In this document: positions 59,230 through 64,000 of the stretch, piece by piece | Layout: each line of letters starts with the position of its first letter | Position numbering within the stretch: position 1 is the stretch's first letter | From: Lampris incognitus | Taxonomy: Eukaryota > Chordata > Actinopteri > Lampriformes > Lampridae | DNA: 64,000 bases | Assembly (NCBI RefSeq): GCF_029633865.1 | Contig: NC_079223.1 | Location: 39,362,706 to 39,426,705, forward strand | Direction: 5' to 3' | Translations under genes and position numbers: made by a program | The notes under the pieces: generated by a model | The model's input: only the letters and a program-made list of their open reading frames with translations | Database searches by the model: none | What the model was told of the DNA's origin: nothing

Positions 59230-59960
59230 CTTATGAGTGCGGCACGAATGGCGGGGGGGGGGGGTCGCTTTTCCACCGTGGACCTCGTCTCTCACTGCGG
59301 TAACTGTCCCAAGCCGGGCTGCCGCTTGCTGCTGCTGCCGGCTCAGTCCTGACGTTCGACTCAAAACGGACGCTGGTCAGACGAGTAGACGCCGCGCATC
59401 TATCCCCCCCCCCCACCCAACCCGAGTCTACTGAAACGACGGGGACTAGACGCCTTGTTCGAGACCCGTTTTAGCGACGCAGTTCAGCATCACAATGCAA
59501 CACACAAAGTCAGCCGTTTACGCTGCCGAGGTAGGAGAATGTGGGCGCGCTAAAGCAGGAGAGGGGGGGGGGACCCGAGAAACATAAATTAAACGTAATT
59601 AAATTTTTAAACGCTTACGTTTAAAATCCCACCAACCGACATCTCTTTAATTGGCAAAAAAAAAAATGAGAGGGGAAAATGCTCACCTGTTTAAAGCGGC
59701 GCTCCTCGACGTTAACGGGCTTAAGCGCCACTGGGGTCTGCCTGCGCTCGAGGAGGGGGGACAGCTTTGTCCGCGCCCCCCCTCCCCTCCGCTCCGGCGC
59801 GGGCACCAGAAAGGGAGGGGTGACCCCCCCCGCACCTGACCGGTGACGGATCTCCACCGCTTAATAAACAGTATCGGTCCCCGCGTACACACGAGCAAAA
59901 TCCGTCACGATCAGATATATAAACATAACATACACACAAATTAGACACACCTGCCATCCA
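59230..59960 (-). promoter_or_regulatory. sorbs1: CpG-rich region, candidate sorbs1 promoter and 5' UTR exon
   Basis: GC-rich with many CpGs over about 700 bp, standing out from AT-rich DNA on both sides. On the minus strand a good donor, AACAG|GTGAGC, ends a possible exon at 59687. Transcription from near 59.7-59.9 kb would give a non-coding first exon followed by a first intron of roughly 10-14 kb. The direction is inferred from the donor and from the gene lying to the left; a divergent promoter for an upstream gene cannot be excluded. Confidence 0.45.
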
Positions 59961-60984
59961 ATAAACCCCCCCAAACAAGAAACGTTCAAAAAAAAAAAGA
60001 AAAAAGTTTAGGGCACATGCATCGAGCGCCTCCAGGTGACCAAAACCCAGATTGCACAACTAAATAATCAACACCGCTATTCAAAATAATCACATGCACA
60101 GTAAAAAAAAAAAAGACGTTAGAGAAACTGAAGCTAATTTTCCTTTTGTTTATTATCGTAGCGTGAAAAAAACAGCAGTAACATACACCCGGCAACAACG
60201 TGCAGACTTACAACATCATTATTCTAAAGGTGTTCACTTAGCACAGAGACCACAAGCGCCACATGTTCTCCATTCTGCCACGTGTGTCCGCTGTCTAATC
60301 AGGGAGTTTTGGCATCTGGCATAGCAGGTGGGCGTAATGAACTAACCGGAAGGACGGAAAACCAGGACCACTCGGGGTACCCGGGAGACTGGAGTAGAGA
60401 ACCACTGACACTGACTGAACACAGCCTGCACTTTGCAAAACGTCCCTTTGGTATAACAGGGCTTACTGCATATGATCCTTGTGATGAACCAGATCGCACA
60501 ACAAACAAACAAACTGGGACCTACTAAACTCAACAAACACCCAAAACAACAACACGAGCGGCCAAGCGTGCCTCTATCAGTGCATGTCCCAGAATCCATT
60601 TTCACTATAGTAATATTCACATTGGGATAATGGCCACTGTCTCACACAAATGTATAACCTCTTCATATCGGAATAAAGCAAGACTGTTTTTTTTGGAGTC
60701 TGCACGTCAATCACCGCGTCCGGCGAGGTATGGGGGGTAGTGAGGTGCCCCTGTGAGAAGGTATTTGAGGAAGAGCTCTGGTAGGGTAGGATATGTACCG
60801 ATCATCCAACGTGTTCTCTGGTACCCTGAGAGAAACAAAAACAAGGGGGAAGAACATCAGTGAGGCAATCAAAGGGCTATTCAAACAACTTCCTGTTATT
60901 ACATGAAACTTGGAAACCGGTCTGTTGTTTTCGTTGCAACTGTTTCATTCATGACCATTTGCAGGAACCTTCTGAAACGATTGG
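59961..60984. other. Upstream flank
   Basis: No gene or recognised repeat. Confidence 0.4.
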
Positions 60985-61150
60985 CGTGAAATCACACACA
61001 AAAAAAGTTGGATCAGTACATCTGGACCCAACGTTTACTGAGAGAAACTCAAGGAAAGTTGGATCAGTTCATCTGGACGCAACGTTTTTCATCACTCAAG
61101 AATCTTAAGTGACCTCTTCAGTCTCAACTGACTGCAGTGGCATAACAACC
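60985..61150 (-). repeat. Two tandem copies of a retroelement tail (AACGTTG..GTCCAGATG)
   Basis: 'GTTGGATCAGTACATCTGGA' and 'GTTGGATCAGTTCATCTGGA' occur 57 bases apart, each followed by 'CAACGTTT'. The same motif reads at 61670-61720 and, in part, at 62370-62395. Confidence 0.7.
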
Positions 61151-61163
61151 AAATATGGCGTGA

Positions 61164-61420
61164 CCATTGACGATGATGGATTACATTTATATAGCGCTTC
61201 ACCTTGACACCCAAAGCGCTTCACAGTGAAGGGGGCGGGGGGGCTCACCTCAACCACCACCAATGTGTAGCACCCACCTAGGTGATGCACGGCAGCCATT
61301 TTGCGCCAGAACGTTCACCACACATCAGCTTGAGGTGGAGAGAGAGTCATAGTTGAGTAGTTGAGCAAATTACATGGGGGGATGAGTAGGTGGCCAGATG
61401 GAGAGAGCCATTAACTAGAG
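61164..61420 (-). repeat. Interspersed repeat with ATATAGCGC tail, copy 2
   Basis: Shares 'ACATTTATATAGCGCTT', 'CAACCACCACCAATG', 'GGCAGCCATTTTGCGCCAGA' and 'CACACATCAGCTTGAGGTGG' in order with 13648-14008. Confidence 0.75.
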
Positions 61421-61429
61421 TTTCAATGG

Positions 61430-61795
61430 CCATATCTATTCACAGAGGATTTGGGAATGTTTGCAACCGCAGCGTTGTAGGATAGCAACAGATGTACTCT
61501 TACGCCCGCCCCCCCCCCCCCGCCTCGGTTCAGGGATGGTCATCCCCTCTGCACATAGATGGCCTCTTTGACTCCATGTTCAAACCAGCGTTCCTCCCTA
61601 TCAAGGATGTGCACATCTCCATCCTTGAAAGAGTGGCCATTGGCCTGTAGATAGATGGGTGTAGACTGTGATGAAACGTATCTGTCAATAAACGTTGTAT
61701 CCAGATGAAGTGATTCAACTTTCCTTGATTTTCTTTCCTGGGTCATTGAGCATGCATGTAGACATATCGAGAGAAACTTTTCATCACTCATCTAA
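61430..61795 (-). pseudogene. C-terminal remnant of a retroelement ORF, Penelope-like (tentative)
   Basis: Minus strand reads 'DTTFIDRYVSSQSTPIYLQA', 'NGHSFKDGDVHILDREERWF' and 'EHGVKEAIYVQRG', followed, after a frame change at a G/C run (61508-61522), by a remnant of 'LNRGGG' and 'LLSYNAAV'. I recall this peptide from the C-terminal GIY-YIG endonuclease part of fish Penelope-like elements; the class assignment is from memory. The frame is broken. Confidence 0.55.
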
Positions 61796-61803
61796 GTGAC
61801 CTC

Positions 61804-62146
61804 AAAGGGTGGCACGGTGGCCCAGTGGTTAACACCATTGCCTAACAGCAAGAAGGTCCTGGGTTCGAACCCCAGGCCGTTCCAGGTCCTTTCTGTGTGG
61901 AGTTTGCATGTTCTCCCCGTCTCTGCGTGAGCTTCCTCCGGGTGCTTCCGTTTCCTCCCACCATCAAAAAGACATGCATGTTAGGGTTAATACTCCTGCC
62001 TGTGCCCCTGAGCAAGGCAATGGAAAGAAGGACTGGAGTTGGTCCCCGGGCGCTGCAGCTGTCCACTGCTCCTATACAATAGGATGGCTAAAATGCAGAG
62101 AACAAATTTCATTTTAACCTACAATGACAAAATAAAGTGGCCATTT
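61804..62146 (+). mobile_element. tRNA-derived SINE, family B, copy 3
   Basis: Plus-strand copy: GGGTGGCACGGTGGCCCAGT head, B box GGGTTCGAACCCC, 'GTTTGCATGTTCTCCCCGTC', and tail 'CAATGACAAAATAAAGTGG'. It lies between the Penelope-like remnant and the first fold-back. Confidence 0.9.
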
Positions 62147-62171
62147 TTCCCCTTTGTTTTCTTTCTCTCCA

Positions 62172-62345
62172 GTCTCAACCGACTGCAGTATCCCCATCCT
62201 TTTAAAACAGCACGGTTGCATAACGACCAAAATCAACGATCGATTTCATATGCAAATTACCGTGACCACCAATTTGCATGTTGTTTTCGGTCGTTATGCA
62301 AGCGTGCTGTTTGATAAGAATGGGGATACTGCAAACAGTTGAGAC
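62172..62345. repeat. Fold-back 1: 57-bp inverted arms
   Basis: Arm 62172-62228 pairs imperfectly with 62289-62345 across a 60-base spacer; both arms contain 'GCAGTATCCCCAT' and 'GCATAACGACC'. The right arm continues into the AACGTTT-type retroelement tail. Confidence 0.88.
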
Positions 62346-62552
62346 CGAAGAGGTCACTTAGATGAGTGATGAAACGTTTCTCTCAATAAACGCTCAAGTT
62401 TCTGTGATTTCCTCAGGTGGATTACTGAGCATGCATAAAGACAGCTCAATGTGGGAAAAAAAAGCTTGACGTGGCTTAATGTACCAAAACATCGATCAAA
62501 GATGACCAAATTTCTCTCACGCATCTCCTGTCATACGCACTTTGACGTGTCA

Positions 62553-63022
62553 AAAAAAATCAAGACCGAAATCCTATGAGTATGGACGTTATCTTACATT
62601 AATTGTTTTCCTCTCCATTGACCCCCCCATTATAAAGAAAGAGTTTAACGTGGCTTAATGCTCCAAAACTACGATCAAATATCACACATCTTCTGTTATG
62701 AGATCTCTCCCATCTTAAAAAAATCTAACTGAAGTACATAAAGATTTCCTATATTTTCTAATGTTCTTCTGAATAATAATTGCATAATAATCAACAACAA
62801 TAATAATAATAACAATAATGTTCTTCTAAATATGTTTAATACTGGAGGAAGTAAGCTAGGGCAAGATGAGCGATGTGTGAGAGGAATTTGGTGATCATTG
62901 ATTGATGTTTCGGTTCATTAAGCAACGTCAAGCTTTTTCCATATAATGGGCGTCAATGGAGAGGAAAACGTTTAATGTAAGATAACGTCCATACTCATAG
63001 GATTTCAGTTTCGATTTCTTGA
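62553..63022. repeat. Fold-back 2: about 150-bp inverted arms
   Basis: Left arm 62553-62712 and right arm about 62872-63022 are inverted copies: 'CCTATGAGTATGGACGTTAT' at 62573 and its complement near 62983, and 'GACGTGGCTTAATG'-like blocks at 62647 and, inverted, near 62920-62935. The spacer holds an AAT-rich run. An extra copy of the second block is at 62466-62520. Confidence 0.85.
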
Positions 63023-63029
63023 CATGTCC

Positions 63030-64000
63030 TTCTTCGGCAGTCCATCGAAACGATGATGACTGTGATGCAGTTTAAGCTTGGCAAGCACGCCTGTAGGCCC
63101 TCAGGCCGCATTAGAGCAACAATATCGTCCACATTTGTCACAGACGAATGTTGTTTGAGTTGGTCTGTTATTTCTTGCATGCTGGGCCTTACCATAGGCT
63201 TCTTGTCTCTCTTGCTCAACAGCTGTTCTTGATTGCCTTACTGTGGAACGCCATCTCTGTCTGTCCAGGGCCACTGTCTCCCAGTTGGAGTCATCTATGC
63301 CACAGATTTTCATGTGGTGCTTGAGCACATCTTTGAAGCGTAGCTTCTGGCTTTCCTGCTTCCCTTTTCCCTGGCACAGCTCCCCGTAGAAAACCTCTGT
63401 CTGGCATTCTTCTCACATGGCGGGCCCATCTGAGCTGGGAGGCTGTTATTAGGGTTTCAACACTGACAGAACTAGCACGTCTCAATACTTCCACGTCAGG
63501 CACCTTGTCCTCCCATCTGATTCGCAGCAGCTTTCGCAGATGATGAGGCTGTATGCTGGTGAGCCTCTTGATGTGCTTGCGATACAGGGTCATGCATTCA
63601 GTGGAGTATAGTAGAGACGGGAGAACAGGTGTGTTGTAGACCTTGATTTTTGTTGTCAGCCTGAGGTCATGGTGGGTGGGACCAAAGTCGTTTGTGAAGA
63701 GCACAATGGCTTTTGTGGCCACTTGGATTCTTCTGTCCACTTCTAAGTCAGAGGAGTTTGTATCTGTCACAGCACTGCCCTGATAGTTAAAGCACTAACT
63801 GGTCTTCAGAGTTGCTCCATTAACTAAAATACTGGGCTGACCTTCTTCGGGGGCTTTTCTGAGGGGAAGGCTGGTACAGAAGCTCTGTTTTGGAGACATT
63901 GATCTTCAGTCCAAAGAGGGTAGCCGCTGAAGAGAAGCAGTCTACTATTTCTTGCATTTCTCCAGGATCATTGGCAACCAGAACTGAGTCATCAGCATAG
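63030..64000 (-). pseudogene. Non-LTR retrotransposon ORF2, 3' part, running off the window
   Basis: Starting at the right edge the minus strand reads YADDSVLVANDPGEM (63999 downward), the catalytic YxDD box of reverse transcriptase, then 'LFGLKINVSKTELLYQPSP', a break near 63790-63830, 'LTTKIKVYNTPVLPSLLYST', 'LRKLLRIRWEDKVPDVEVLR' and 'SQLRWARHVRRMPDRGFLRG'. After another frame change come 'GIDDSNWETVALDRQRWRST' and a C-terminal 'FVCDKCGRYC' zinc-knuckle-like CxxC. The order fits fish LINE ORF2 proteins. At least two frame breaks make it inactive; the LINE clade cannot be settled by eye. Confidence 0.85.

Noticed and set aside
1-64000. CRISPR arrays, operons, prokaryotic promoters or Shine-Dalgarno sites
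   Set aside because: The window is vertebrate nuclear DNA; direct repeats present are microsatellites or transposon copies, without uniform spacers.

Overview
This is a vertebrate, almost certainly teleost, genomic window. It shows intron-rich genes with GT-AG splice sites, many microsatellites, and fish-style interspersed repeats: tRNA-derived SINEs, a Tc1-type transposon, L2/CR1-like LINE fragments and a Gypsy-type LTR remnant. I cannot name the species.

Two protein-coding genes are visible, both on the minus strand and in the order known from other vertebrates. At the left edge (112-204) is the first coding exon of pdlim1, with its CpG-rich 5' flank. The remainder up to about 59.7 kb is one gene, sorbs1 (CAP/ponsin), read right to left. 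I reconstructed 25 coding exons from 46087 down to the stop codon at 8202-8204. Every exon has a GT-AG boundary and every exon-exon phase agrees. In order they encode an N-terminal SORBS1-type segment, the sorbin homology (SoHo) region (exons from 39503 to 35100), an optional WYKFF exon (33185-33268), the '[12 protein letters not shown]' linker, a very large 1473-bp cassette with a poly-His tract and a CxxxC...H finger-like motif (21095-22567), the charged '[11 protein letters not shown]' segment, SH3-1, SH3-2, a proline-rich 528-bp exon, two small cassettes and SH3-3. The start-codon exon is less certain: the best candidate is 49567-49621. A CpG-rich stretch at 59.2-59.96 kb with a strong donor at 59687/59686 is the best candidate for the promoter and 5' UTR exon. 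An internal start near 27844 is also possible.

Layout: 0-0.6 kb pdlim1 promoter and exon 1; 0.9-4.7 kb AT-rich repeat plus a collapsed LTR element with a SINE inside its 3' LTR; 4.7-8.2 kb probable sorbs1 3' UTR and downstream flank; 8.2-46.1 kb sorbs1 exons in repeat-rich introns; 46.1-59.7 kb long 5' introns with a Tc1 copy (46.9-48.1 kb) and a 260-bp GA-rich tract (48.9-49.2 kb); 59.7-64 kb upstream flank with retroelement remnants, two large fold-backs (62.17-62.35 and 62.55-63.02 kb) and the 3' part of a LINE ORF on the minus strand running off the right edge.

No CRISPR array, operon or free-standing RNA gene was found. The most interesting points are the large zinc-finger-like cassette in sorbs1, an uncharacterised 96-bp conserved-looking cassette, a near-perfect 27-bp-arm intronic hairpin at 43.1 kb, a SINE flanked by about 39-bp imperfect repeats, nested insertions, and the fold-backs.
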